Positions 34,817 through 46,807 of a stretch of DNA of 64,000 bases are shown here, in pieces; position 1 is the stretch's first letter; each line of letters begins with the position of its first letter. The position numbers and the translations under genes are program-made. The DNA comes from Cinclus cinclus (lineage: Eukaryota > Chordata > Aves > Passeriformes > Cinclidae): assembly GCF_963662255.1 (NCBI RefSeq), contig NC_085052.1, positions 11,057,807 to 11,121,806 of the forward strand, in the 5' to 3' direction. The notes beneath the pieces are model-generated. The model made no database searches. It was given only the letters and a program-made list of their open reading frames with translations, and was not told where the DNA came from.

Positions 34817-37800
34817 GCCTACAAAAAAATTATATCAGCTTTAAAACTTGGTGTGCTCCTCCTACAAATACACAATACTTTCTTACTGAATGGCATAAAA
34901 TGAGAGCCACAGAGCATATCTGGGCAATCCTATCCATAAGGCTTGATATGGCTTGGATCATCCTTCCTAACAGAGTAACTGAATGTTGCTAAGCAAGGGT
35001 TTTATTTAAAAATTGAAATATTTTCCAAGGTTTTCATTACTGATTTTCGTCTAAGTTCCTTTAATATTTTATTGCATATATAAATCTGAAACCACAAAAT
35101 AGTTGGAGGTTTTTTTAAAGTAAATGGTCAAAATTTTGGAAATGTGAAAATAATTTTGCCTGCATTGTTATCAACGAAATAGCCTCATTTTCTCTGTGCT
35201 TATTTAATCCAGTGAAGGATTTAGTCCACTGCCTTAAACACGTGAAAGAATTTTCATTTTGAAGATTTTTCCTCTTTTCCAGAAAGTTTCTGCTGCTTGG
35301 TAGGCAAAGGAAACCAGGTTCAGGGAGTCTCCTGATGTGAAATACTATGGTAAGTACAATATTCAGGGAAAATGAAAACTCCCTTGTCTCATTCTTACTG
35401 TTCCCTAGGCTTCTGCTGATGGCTGGAGTTGGAGGAAAAGCTCCAGCAGCTCTTGATCTGAACAGGTATAGATATTCCTGTGTTTTCAACATACAATTAA
35501 TAGAGCTCACAGTTCTTGGCAGAAATACAGAAGTGATGTTTTTTGTGAATGATTTCAAGCCACCCTCCACCTGAGAGCCCCCCAGCTCTGTGTCCTGTGC
35601 CCTACCTGCCCTCTCAGACAGGGCTGGCTGGCTCAGCCAAGGGCTGTGATGGGCCTTGAGGCTCCTGGGTTAAAAGTGCCTCTTGTCCCATCCTCTCTAA
35701 TAACCTTATTAGAAAAGGCTTGAGACCCTCTAAAGCTTTTGGATCTAAATGCAACTAAGGAGAACTTCCCCTTGTCAGTAAAGTGATGATCCTCCTGGTT
35801 AAAAATTCTTCTGACTCTAATTCCTTCTGCTAGTCATCTCTGTTCACAGCCCTTTTTAGCTTAATTTTTTGACTTCTTGCTGTTCTTTAAGAGATTTACC
35901 ATATCCTATGGCTCAGAGCAGAATTTGGGATAACTCATGTGGCATGAGGAACCTGTGAAGAGTGAGCTTGCATCTCTGTGCTACAGTGAATGTACACAGT
36001 CTAAAACTGTATTTATTTAATTTAGAGCAGTAGATAATTCAGTTCTAATTCAGAGAATCACCACTGGGAAAATAGGTTTTAGCTTTTAAAATAACCTTTA
36101 TGTTTTGTTACCTTTTAGGTTGAAATCTGAATCACAGAGGTAAAGAGACAGAGAATATTAGTATCTTTAAAATTAATCTATTAGAAAAAACTTTCCCCCT
36201 GGTCTCACTTGACCTCTCATGTTATTATCTATTATATTCTCCCCAGCTTTTCCTGCCTCAAGCCTCCAGACCCACAGAAAAGAATAGGGAATGGTAAGAC
36301 TGCGGCTATTTATAATAATAATCCATTCCCAGGTTCCAGTGCAGCAGTTTTAATCATAAGCTATTGTCAGGCATCAAGATCACAAAGATTTGAGGTTTGA
36401 TTTGTTTGGGTTATAAAGAAGCTCTGAATGCCAAAGTGTTGTTGCTTAAACTGCAAAGCACAGCCCCTGTGTGAAGTAGAATGAACTGGTATTGCCCTCT
36501 CTGATCCGATTTGTAGCCATCACAGCTCTTTAAAGTTATTTGATTTGACATCAATTAGGCAGTTTTCACAAGGGAAAAGTCTCTTTTTGCATTTAGTCCA
36601 ATATCAATGTCATTTTCCTCCTAAAATGTGACAAGGAGCAGACTGCTTCAGCGTGCTTTGCAACAGACAAAAAGAAGAAGATAAGGACGAGGAGAAAGGC
36701 TTCACAAAAAGGAAGAAAGGAAGTGGGAGGACTGAGAAAACATTTCAACTCCATATTCCTATTTTTAAAAACATATATACACAGGAAAACAGACACAGAG
36801 CGGGAGGGAGACACAGGACACCCCCTACTCAGCAGGTGCATTTTGTAAATACAGTGGCAAGTATTGCAAGGATGCAGAGCATTTCAGACCTGTGTATCCT
36901 TGGAGGTGGTAAATTTGGTAACAAGAGAAAAGCATTTGTAGAACCTGAATCCCAGCTTTGTTTCATCTTTTAATATTCTGCCCAGGACTTTGCACAGTGC
37001 TTAAGGATATACAGAGCTTGTGTAGCAAACTGCTTGTCAATGTGTTACATCTACAATATTCTGAACCAACACACCAAAGTAATACATTCCCAAGAGAGAA
37101 GGGACTAGACAACTTAAAATTTCTAAAAACTGAAGCTGTTCTAAGAAGCAGGAGTCAAAGATGATCTGTTTTGCTGAGTGTCATGAGCCATCACAACTGT
37201 TTATTCCCACTTTTTAGCTGGATGCAGCAACAGGATGGACACTGCGTGTAGCAATGGAGGGAGAATAAAAATGTGTTTCTTTGTACATGAAGGGGCTGAG
37301 GAATTTTGGTGGATTAAACAGGGGCTTGCAAAATTAGGAATTGAGACAAGTGCAAGTCCTTATTAGGAGATGCAAACAGAAGAACCTGAAGGGAGTGGCA
37401 AAAAAATGGGCAGAACAAAAGAGTAAATGAGTACTTCGTGAAAGCTGGTATATCCAGATAATGGTTATGTAGGATTTCAGAGTAGTTTTTTGTTCCTCCC
37501 AAAAATTTTCCCAGATATACAGGGAAAAGCTGCCTCTGGGACATCTATCATCATGATTTTTATCTTCATGCCCACACAGCTGCAACATTACTGGACTGTA
37601 CACACAAGTTCAGAGGGTAAGAGTGCTCCACAATTTAGATCCCTCCTCAGGGTACTGACTGATCTGGTTATTGATTGCTTCTTGCCTCCTTGCCAATAGC
37701 TTGTAATGCAAAATACTGGTAGAAATGGAGGAATACTCTTATACACTGAACTCTAGGTAAACCCTTTTTTGCAATCTCCTAAGAAAATAGACAGATTTAC

Positions 37801-38653
37801 CACTGTATGACAACTTCTATTTGAAATGTCACACATAAGCTTAAACTAAGACACCACAGTGGGCCAAGAGGGCTCTGTTGCTGATTTTTGGGGAAAGTGA
37901 GGATATCAGTTAGAGGCAAAGGCATTTTCTCAAGCCAGGGTGATGTCAACCTTCAAATGAACTTTTACTGCTGAAACTTTAAATTGTATTCTATTAAACC
38001 CACCCTACTATTTGTGGCAGTTCAAAAATCACAGATTACCTAAATATTTCTTGCCTTTTGGGAATGAGTGTTTTGATGCTGCCAACCACCATGCAAGATT
38101 CAGATCCCATCTGTTAATACATAGTAAAGAAGTGTAACAATTGTCTGTCAGGAGAAGGCAACGGGCAAGTTCTGAGTGGTGCAAAAGTTTTTGGATAAGG
38201 ATTCCACTCTTCATTTTTGGTCATAGCTCTGTCCCTAAGTGACAAATAGAGTCATAAGAGTAGTCTCCATTTTATCAATCACAAATGAACTGCAGTACAA
38301 AATGAGATTCCCATAACTATGATTCAACAGAAGGACAAAAATATTTGTCCATTTGTGCAGTGGGTACAAGCAGCTTCCCAGCCATGCTGATCAGGGCTGT
38401 AGCAACAAGGCTGCTTGTTGGTGATAAAATCATGGTGACATAGAAAATCTGCTTGAAAATAAGCCTAGATCTTTTGAGGGGATTGGCCCACCCCATACAC
38501 AGGCCAGCCTTCTCCTCAGGCTAATATTGTGTGCAAGGCAATTTGTCAGGAGGCCACATGTCAAAAGATATATGAGTGAAAAATGGCCAAGGTAAGGTCT
38601 ATTTCCACAATCACTTCCTTGGCATGACAGGAGGGACCTTGAGATGGCAACTG
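34817..38653. other. Non-coding unique sequence, no gene found
   Basis: Longest frame is 151 codons (35115-35570, -), without recognisable motifs and partly overlapped by a 75-codon frame on the other strand. A short GC-rich patch (about 35565-35680) has almost no CpG and is not island-like. No RNA gene or promoter seen. Confidence 0.6.
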
Positions 38654-38728
38654 AAGGCTGTAGTGAGGGAGGGAGAAGTTTTGTTTGATTTTCCAAATGC
38701 TTTTAACTCTGTCTCACAGGAGCTCCTC
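38654..38728 (+). pseudogene. Possible degraded non-LTR reverse-transcriptase motif
   Basis: Within an open frame at 38576-38923 (115 codons), residues 27-51 read KAV..EGE..LFDF.NAF.SVS...LL. This resembles the catalytic motif A region of CR1-type reverse transcriptases, where a conserved Asp-Phe is followed three residues later by Ala-Phe and then Val-Ser. The aspartate is at about residue 38 (38687-38689). The DNA is compatible with an eroded CR1 coding segment, but neither flank continues the match and the expected downstream RT motifs are not seen. A chance match is quite possible. Confidence 0.22.
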
Positions 38729-39000
38729 AGACTCGTCCTACTTTCCTTGCTTGCTGCAGCAGGGAATGAAAGGTGTTGTAGAAATGTCCCCCCGTACTCT
38801 GCCCCTGAGCTCTTGCTGATCTCTGAAAACTGCTGTTACCAGAGCTACCTCTTTTGTGCCATGAGCCTGGGTCAGGGATGTTTTCCAGTCCAGCAGTTTC
38901 GTTCTGAAAGGTCTCAGTGCTGAGGACTTGCTAGAATAATCCCTCTTTCTAGGTTTTGCTTGGGAACCTGCAACAGATACCTTTTAGTTTCTGAAACTCA
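38729..39000. other. Non-coding sequence, nothing distinct
   Basis: Remainder of the 115-codon frame that carries the RT-like motif, then unique sequence. Nothing else seen. Confidence 0.5.
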
Positions 39001-39300
39001 ATTGAAATAGGGCGTGTTCGTTTTGGAGAAGAGGCAATGGAGTTGTTAATTTGGGCTTGTAATTATTCACAATTAGCACATTATTCCTTCTCCTCCCCCC
39101 TCCCCCCCTACTTATTTAGTTATCAGATCCAATTACAAACATAAATTACCAACCCTGATTCTTACTGGCAGTTATTTAGACATGAATAGCAATGAAACTG
39201 AAGCAGCGGAAGGGTGAGGGAAGGCTGGATAACCCGGCAGGAGTTAAATCAATACTTGATAAATTCTTTATCTAATAGTCCGTACTAAGCCTTATCCTGC
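39001..39300. promoter_or_regulatory. Best candidate enhancer or conserved element
   Basis: Dense mix of likely factor sites in a short space: TAATTATTCACAATTAGC (39060-39077) with two homeodomain cores, GATA-type sites TTATCAGA (39120-39127), TGATAA (39257-39262) and TTATCT (39268-39273), and CCAATTAC near 39129. Five CpGs (39013, 39019, 39207, 39235, 39281) lie in DNA that is otherwise CpG-poor. A C-rich tract CCTCCCCCCTCCCCCCC sits at about 39093-39109. The block has the texture of a deeply conserved vertebrate non-coding element. This is inference from composition and motifs only. Confidence 0.25.
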
Positions 39301-41121
39301 ATTGACAAACCCACAGAATTAGCAGTAGATTAAAACCTGTGGAGTCCAAAGGAATCTGCAATCTCAGCTCTGACTGGAGGCCATCATAACAGTGCTTAAA
39401 TCAGTCACAACTGCAAGTCCCTTCTTCCAGCTCCACCTCCCCCTAGTGCTTAAATCCCATTTGTGTAAACCCCCAAAACAACTGGTAAACTGGAAAAACA
39501 CCAGTTCAGCTGCCTTGATGTAACCAATCTGGGGAATCACGTTGTTCTCTGATCACTCACTCAAGGAACCGATCTAGATTGAAAATAAACCTTATTAAAA
39601 GGGGTAAGGGAAGGAATGGTTATTTTAAACCAGCTCGATTGTGTGACCTAGATAGCCCCTTAAAGGACTGTGGTGAAGAGAACCATGTGGGGTCACAAGT
39701 GCATGGCCAAGGGTGGGAAAGAGGTGACAAGACAACGGGGAGGAGCCCAGCTGAAATCAGAACTGCCAAAAGAAATGCTTTTATAACCACAGCCTCTGGA
39801 GGGGGCAGACACTAAGACAAGAGGGTGTTGAGGCTCTCACCTCATAAAACACAGGCCTGGCAGAAACAATTGATTTTTCTTTTGTGTGTTGACACCACTG
39901 ACCAAACAAAGCAAAAAATCAATCAGTTTATATTGATGGAAGGGTTTCTCTGTATCTAATTGGAATCACTTCACTAAAGAATAACTATTAGTTTGTTAAA
40001 AAAAAAAGTAGTTTCATTTCTGAGATAATTGTAAAGATTAATTAGCAAAAAAGCCATCATTTCTGTTTCCAGAAAAATAAATGGAACCTCTGCAAATACT
40101 TTGACTTAGCACAGCGGGGCTCTCTTATTTTCACTTTTTGCATTTTTTGATGGAAATTATTCACCCAACCCCCTGGAATTTCTGAATTCATTCCATCTCT
40201 AACTGCTCATCTGGAAAGGCTCCTCCCAGCTCAATATATAACATGATGAATGATTGTGAGTAAGAGCTGCCTGAACTGAGAAATAAAATACAGGGTATAA
40301 AAGCCAAAAAAAACCACCCAATCAAAACTGTGTACGAAGGAGGAAAAACTAGGAAAAGTAGAAGTCCTAGATGATGAAATGCTTATGCCTGATTAATCCA
40401 GGGTAAGTTTATCATTCCTGGGACAAAACTACAACAGTTAAAACCTGTATCTTGTGTTTGCAGGCTTTGCATTTTTTGTTTATAATGAAGACATCCTGTC
40501 GTGCAATGCAAGTTAACCAACTTCCATACTCACATCCTCAGCCACTGCTTAAGTGTATGTAGGAGTCCAGGGAGACTATCAGTAGTCAAATCCAGATCTC
40601 TTGAGTCTCATTTCCATGTGATACTGCAAGACTATCCTTCTTTGCAAGTAACCTGGTTATTTTAATAGGCTTTAAAAAAAAGAACTGCAAGAAAATTCAG
40701 GCAGAAATCATAAACCTTATCGGTATGACAGCAATAGCATTAGCATGATACAGCTTTACAAGGCAAAAATACTGTCCCATCATCAGGATGAATTTCTGAG
40801 GCTTGAGCTTCATTTTTCCCACTCAGGAATCATTTAGCAGTATCCAACCATAAAAATAAGACTTTCTAACACCTTTTTTTTTCTGTTTTTCTTGTGCTGT
40901 TTGGACTAATATATTGATACCTCTCAATAAATTCTAGTCTATTCCATTTTTAAGATGGAGTTTTTCTTGGTGCTTGATACTGTACCTGATTTGCTATATC
41001 CATCAAAAGACAGAGCTGCTAAACAAATAAATGCAGGTTTGACTTCTTCATTAAACTCTCCCCATTTTCATATCATCCTTTACCAAATGGTAGTCCCAGA
41101 GTCTGGGAATCCCTTGTGCTA
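39301..41121. other. Non-coding sequence, second enhancer-like patch
   Basis: The segment at about 39860-40120 repeats the AT-rich motif texture: CAATTGATTTTTC, AATCAATCAGTTTATATTGATG, TCTAATTGGAATC, and it may belong with the block at 39001-39300. An in-frame stretch at 39579-39815 (78 codons, +) has no recognisable motif. The rest is ordinary unique sequence. Confidence 0.4.
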
Positions 41122-41135
41122 TTTTTTTTTTTTTT
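41122..41135. repeat. Poly(T) run, T14
   Basis: Fourteen consecutive T; no recognisable element next to it. Confidence 0.95.
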
Positions 41136-44100
41136 GACTGTGTTATCAGAAGGCTTTTCCTAGGATGTCTGTGTGATAATTTATCACACATCACAACATT
41201 CAAGAGTCTTGGTCCTAATCCAGGATACAAGGTTTTTCCTCTAATTCAAACCCAGCCTTGAGAAAGTAAAAAAAGTCAGGGTGGCATCAGTTTCCTGAGA
41301 AACAAACTGAGGCAGAGGAGAGCTCAGTGTAGGTACTTTTTGTGGACACAGTGATAAGAAGGGACTGGACACCGGGACCCCTCATTGTCCCCCTGTTTCC
41401 ACAACCCCAAATTTGAGGTCTTTAAGCCTTTCTCTTCCCAGTGAAATGAGGACAGGCTTTCCCAGGATGCAGCTGACATGAGAAGAGCTGTGACCCTGGC
41501 AGCAGTTAAGGGAGCAAATAAGAAGTTTCTAGGGTGTGTCTGATGTGACTCCTATTCAGCAGGTTTTGGCTCATGAAAAAACAAATCCACTTCAGCCTTC
41601 TCCTTACCCTACCCAATCTTATTTGAACAGCAACCCCAGCCTAATGATAAAAAGGCTTATTAGATGTTGTTTCTTACATGTAACCCGTGTCCAGGAAATA
41701 ATATTAAAGATTGTGAGATACTGATGTGTTCTGTCAATATTTGCATTTTATAATTGTTTCTCCAAAGAACTGAGCAGGCAGGACTTCTCTGATGGGGCTG
41801 TGGTCACCTACCTGTGACTTGAGGAAAAAGGCTGAATATTAATAAGGTTCATCTCGGTTCCCTCAGCAGATCATTTACTCTCTCCCTGCTCATTAGTCAT
41901 TTATAAATAAAATCTCAGAATGAGTGATTGGAAGGAACTGGAGGCCAGGGAGAAAGGTGGGGGAAGTTTGCACACCAACACATCAGACTGGGAGCAAAAA
42001 TGCTCTCTGAAAACCTGTGTCTGTTTGCAAATGCAATAGACCTCAAAGCCAGAGAACTCCAGCTTTATATCACTCTAATCAAAAGCAGACTCCAGACCAT
42101 AATCCTTTGAAATTCAGACTGAGCTGTGCAGTCTGCAGGAGCTGAGGGAATGGAGGAAGAGAGCTGAAAGTACCCTTTTCTACCCTAGATCAACTCCTGA
42201 TGACAATGGGGATCATGGAGAGGTTCTATCTGATCTCCTTAATGGGATTAGTATGGCTCTGTCTTGCTTTATAGGGCAAAGATAAAAAGCATAGAGAAAC
42301 ACCAGAGGACACATAGAAATGCCTGGGAATTGTATTTTGGTAAAAAGCAATTCAGGTAGCATCTTAAAAAGCTACCACTCAACTGTTGACCAGATTGCTA
42401 ATCCACCACAGACAAAAAAAAATATGCTAGATTCACTAAAAATGGGTTCCTGACCACTTTGCTCAGCAGTGGGTGGGTAACACTTGTATGTCCCACTGCT
42501 GAGCTGAGCGGTCCTCACTTACTGGAGTGTAGAATTCAGAGACAGGTGCTGCTTGAAGCCTCATGTATCAGAGAGAACTTTTTATCTCTCGGGAGCTTTG
42601 CTGGTCTCTGTTAAGCAAGAGTTTTGTTTAGTCCACATGGCAGAAATGTGTTACACAACTCAGAAGTGGCCTGAGGGCAATGTTTAAGGTCTCTGTCTGT
42701 AACTGCATTTTAATGAGAGGGTTTGTTCTCCTACATCAATGTGCAGTCCTGCTTTTGGCTGCAGCACAAAGCATCTCAAGTAATATGAGTTTGGAAGGAT
42801 CACCATAACTCAAGTGAAGAATATTGCCCTTAAAAAATTATTTCAGAGATACAGCTGTCACAGTTACGAAAAAGAAAGTCAAAGATATTTTAACTGTACA
42901 TTGTAGCTGAAGCCCAGAAAAATGAAGTGGGTGGCTTCAGATGCTCAAACAACCCGAAGTCTTTTCAGGTGCCAGCCTTGCAAGGGATTCATTAACATTC
43001 ACCTCATGAAATCCCCAGAGTTATCAGACCAGGAACACAAACAATCCACCCTGTGTCAAACCTCTTGCTTGTGCCTCTTTCTGTCTGTCTGTCTGTCCAT
43101 CTATCCACTTTTCTAAAATTTTCTAAAGTTTTCTTCTAAATTTATTTGAAAATGTACATACTTCAAAACACTCTTTTAGGAAGGTGGTCATCCCAAAGCC
43201 TTTGCAGGCAAGATAAGCATCTGTGAATGCCAGTCACATCAGAGCAGTGTTGATTTGGTCCCCCAGGGACTTGTTCTGTGTATGTAAGCATGATCTGTAA
43301 CAGAGGAATGAGGAGCCCTGAGTTCAAGGATTCACACTGCTTAGTGGGAACAATTCCCACACCTGAAACTGACCCATATGGTGGATTATTAAGTGCTGTG
43401 AAGAGCTTTGGGGATGATGCAGGTTAAACACACCACCTGGATGCAGGAATGAAAGGACATAAGGGATTTGCTTGTAGAGACGATGCTATACATATACCGA
43501 AAAGGGCCAGGAGTAATTCAGTACTTATGGCATTGTTTGCCTTTGGGATGTGGATTTAAATTCGTTCCTCCAAGCTCCTCTTAAAATTCAGACATGGCTG
43601 GAAGTCACAAACACTTAAATCTGTTTGCATGGGGTTTTAATTCTGGGAAGCTGTGCACTATAAGCATTAGAGAAGCCAGGCCTGGCCACCTCCTGAAGGT
43701 GCTCAGTGAAAGCCACACACACCAGCTGTGCCCACCCTCTCCAACAACATGGGTCTCAATAATTCCACATTGAAAGCCCATCTAAGTACTGCTTTGCTTT
43801 CTGGCTCATTATGCTGTGAACTCTTTGCTCCCTCGTAGCATTAAGCACATGAACCTGTTGGCTAAAAGCAAAGACCACCATTTTTTCTGCATTACGATAA
43901 GGTGATCCTGCAAGCAGTTCTGCATTCCTAAGTCTGATGCTTAGGTCACTGAATCACTCTGAACATTATGTCCCACTTGGCAAGCAAAGCATGACCATTT
44001 CTGTCCCTAAATATCTTCTTCCAAGGAGCTTTAAAGCTGTCTACCTCTCTTATTTACCTCACACAGTGATTTGGTGGTGAGACAGACATGAGTGGAGGCC

Positions 44101-44864
44101 ACGTTTTGCAACTTCTTTGTTTTTAAAACATACTCCCTCCATTTTAAAGTGTACTAGATGGGGCATGGAAGACAGCAGCTCTTTTGAGTAACTTCCACCA
44201 GTACTAAGGCAAATTCAAGGTCAAAACTCTTAAAAAGACTGTACTATTTTTGGAGCAACTGACCACTTTAAATTATCATTAATTATGATTGTTATTATTT
44301 TTACAGTGGGGCCTTAGCTTTCCATGAGCTTCTTCTGCTTTCCTGGATAATAAATTTCTTTGTTTATTTGTTTTCTTGTGAAAGAGAATTAGGACTGAAA
44401 CTGCAGAAATCTTAGTAAGGCACCACATCAAATCTGCACCATAAGGTTTCATCCCATCATCTTTACATTTCCAACATTAGACTTTAAAATATCCTCTAGG
44501 AAGAATATAAAAGCAATCAAGTAGCACTACTTCCTTGATACACTCTCCCAGATTGTACTAAGCCATTGCTTCTTAAGGCAAGAATGTCCTTTTTGTACTT
44601 CACAGTTCTGATGGATTTTCTTCCATGATGCTCTTTGATTTTATGGGAGTCCCTAGCATTCACACTGCTTTCCTGTTTCCACTCGTACTCTGTCAGAAAG
44701 ATTGGATACTTGCCCCTTTTCAGCTGCAGAGCCTTCAGATCCAACTCAGCCTTCTTTGTATGTGTAGAAAGAAGCTAGGAAATATCACTGAGAAACAACA
44801 AAAAAGTTCACTTTCCTCTACCCAGGCCAGTCTTCTAACACTCTCCAGGCTTCCTCAGGCCTTT
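41136..44864. other. Non-coding unique sequence, no gene found
   Basis: No frame longer than about 80 codons. A short CTGT tetranucleotide run is listed separately. An AT-rich patch TTATCATTAATTATGATTG (about 44274-44292) is homeodomain-like but isolated. No RNA gene or promoter seen. Confidence 0.65.
43081..43097. repeat. Short (CTGT)4 microsatellite
   Basis: Four CTGT units followed by CCATCTATCCAC. Minor tetranucleotide repeat. Confidence 0.85.
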
Positions 44865-44927
44865 ATATGATTATATGATTGTATGATTATTTGATTATAT
44901 GATCATATGATAATTGTGATATCATAT
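44865..44927 (+). repeat. Six-copy 8-bp array resembling a CR1 tail, with palindromes
   Basis: Six consecutive octamers at 44865-44912: ATATGATT, ATATGATT, GTATGATT, ATTTGATT, ATATGATC, ATATGATA. Rotated, the unit is ATTATATG, one base from the CR1 3'-tail octamer ATTCTATG, so this may be the expanded or eroded tail of a + strand CR1 whose body is lost. The array ends in overlapping palindromes: a perfect 12-bp palindrome ATATGATCATAT (44897-44908) and an 8-bp-arm hairpin ATATGATA/TATCATAT (44905-44912 and 44920-44927, 7-base loop). The upstream sequence (44800-44864) is not clearly CR1. Confidence 0.75.
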
Positions 44928-46040
44928 TGAGAGGAAAGCTAGTGCCAATGTCTTTACAAACAATTTGCTGGATGAAGGTGTGGGTGTTAATGTCATTCAA
45001 AAGGGTCTCAGTGTCCCTAGTGACTCTGGCCAGCAGGTTTGTTACAGAGCCCAGAGAGCTCAGCTCCTGAAGCAGACAAGGGTCTGCACAAGGCTGAACT
45101 TCTGAGTTTTGGGGTAAAATAATAGTAGGTTCAAGGGGGAGCATGGACTAGGCAGTTCAGGAAGGTTCTATCTTCCCCGTACCTCAGCAATGGGGAAGAG
45201 GACAACATGCAGCTGGGAGTTTGGGATAAAAGGAGGCTGTGCCCTCTGAAACCTCAAAAAAGAAAACCCCAAAGGTGTGTGCCCCAGTGCACTCTCTTCC
45301 TTTATTCAAATAAAGATGTAGGACTCCTCTGTCTCCTATTTGGACATGAATTTCTGGCATTGGCGGATTTTCCTGACAAAATCATATAGAGACCCTGCTC
45401 AGGTTTTCAAACACCTGGGTTCTCTGCCTTGGAGGGTAAGACCTGAGCTGCCTCCAGATGTTTTACAGCTGTTTCCTGCAGCAGTGCAGCTGGACACGTG
45501 GATCCAGGGTTTTTAAAGAGCCAGCACAGGCATTTGACTCACAGGCTGTGGAAGCTGCTGGTGGAGAAACAGAACTTGTCTGGGAGTGTGAGAGGGCTGG
45601 TGGTACACAGGAGTATGGGAATGGGTTTCACTGCTGAGATTCCAGAGGAAATTGTTTTCACAGCCAAGCGCTCCCTGCAGAAAGATTGATTGGTGACTGT
45701 GTTAGATATTCAGCATACCCCAACAAAAGAATTACCACCATCCTTTCATCAAGCACACTCAGATGTACATATCAAAAATATATTTGTAGCAGTTTATTGC
45801 AGGTTTTCCAATCTATCTTTTCCACCTTTCTAACTTTCTAATTTCAGAGCTAAATCAAATTGCAATATTATCATACTACCCTAATAGCAGATATTTTTCT
45901 GTGTGTCATACCCACATGATTCTTCTTTCTGGCATCTTGTCCTACAACATTGAATCCAGGAGACCACTCACTGCTGGATTGTGTTTCGTCAAATAAATTT
46001 TCCAAACTGATTTAGTTACTGTTGAACATGAACCGAAGAT
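44928..46040. other. Non-coding unique sequence, no gene found
   Basis: Only frames under 90 codons. The patch at about 45410-45690 is GC-richer but has no recognisable motif. Nothing else seen. Confidence 0.6.
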
Positions 46041-46074
46041 TCCATTCATCTCATCCATTCATCTTCCATTCATC
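46041..46074. repeat. Three copies of TCCATTCATC
   Basis: Perfect 10-mers at 46041-46050, 46054-46063 and 46065-46074 with 3- and 1-base spacers. It is a small degenerate tandem repeat; spacing is much too short for a CRISPR array. Confidence 0.9.
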
Positions 46075-46743
46075 AGCAGCAAACCACTTTATGACAACGA
46101 AATACTTGTCTAATATCCCCAGTGTTTGAATTTTTAGATCTAACATGAGGATCATGAGACTCTCTTTGTGTCTTTGTCTGCCTTGTCAATTTGAACAGTA
46201 TGGTGTTTGAGATAGGGATTTTCTTTTACTTTGTGTACACATAGGGACTGTACAGTGACACCAGTTGTCCTAAAATATAAATATTATAACAAGGATTAAC
46301 AGCTAATATCATTACATAAAATTATATATTCCTTCCTAAAGGAAATGCACTCCAGAGTATTTCAGGAATTGTGGTACAGCTAAATATGAGGCATTGCTTG
46401 TTTCTCAAGAAGATACTGAAAAGAAAAGGAGTTTGTTTCAAACTTCATTTTTTAACTGAGGTCCCAATTTTCTGGCACAATCTGGTTTCCAGAACTGGTA
46501 ATGTCTTAGAAAAAGATTCCTGATCAAAGTGACTCTACCCATCATCTGTTTCTGATCACTTCTAGACAAAGGCTTAGATGAACAGAAAAGGTTGGAACCA
46601 AGACTTGTAGGAAGGCCAGATTCCTATATCTCATTCTTCCCCATAAACTTCAGAAGGAGCAAACCCCATAAAAAGAAAACAAAAATGAAAAACATCAACA
46701 AAGGGAGGACTATGCACTGGGCATGTGGAAAAAAGAAAAGAAT

Positions 46744-46806
46744 AAGGAAGAAGAAGAAGGAGAAGAAGAAGGAGAAGAAGAAGGAGAAGAAGAAGGAGAA
46801 GAAGAA
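46744..46806. repeat. Polypurine array, 12-bp GAGAAGAAGAAG unit
   Basis: Sixty-three uninterrupted purines. A run of AAG triplets (46748-46759) is followed by GAGAAGAAGAAG at 46760-46771, 46772-46783 and 46784-46795, and a variant ending in T at 46796-46807. It is a higher-order repeat built on GAA triplets. The Lys/Glu-rich frame at 46592-46864 is an artefact of this tract. Like the TCTCC array, it is a candidate non-B DNA site. Confidence 0.95.
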
Positions 46807-46807
46807 T

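Noticed and set aside
35115..35570. 151-codon frame on the minus strand
   Set aside because: Within the chance length range, no recognisable motif, and overlapped by an open frame on the other strand.
35565..35680. GC-rich patch as a possible exon
   Set aside because: No extended open frame with sensible composition and no splice-site pair; almost no CpG.
41900..41960. CTCAGAATGAGTGATTGGAAGG as a possible CR1 3' leader
   Set aside because: Short partial resemblance that does not continue; not enough to call an element.
46041..46074. Three equal 10-mers as a possible CRISPR-like array
   Set aside because: Spacers are only 3 and 1 bases, repeats are too short, and the DNA is vertebrate-like; it is a small tandem repeat.
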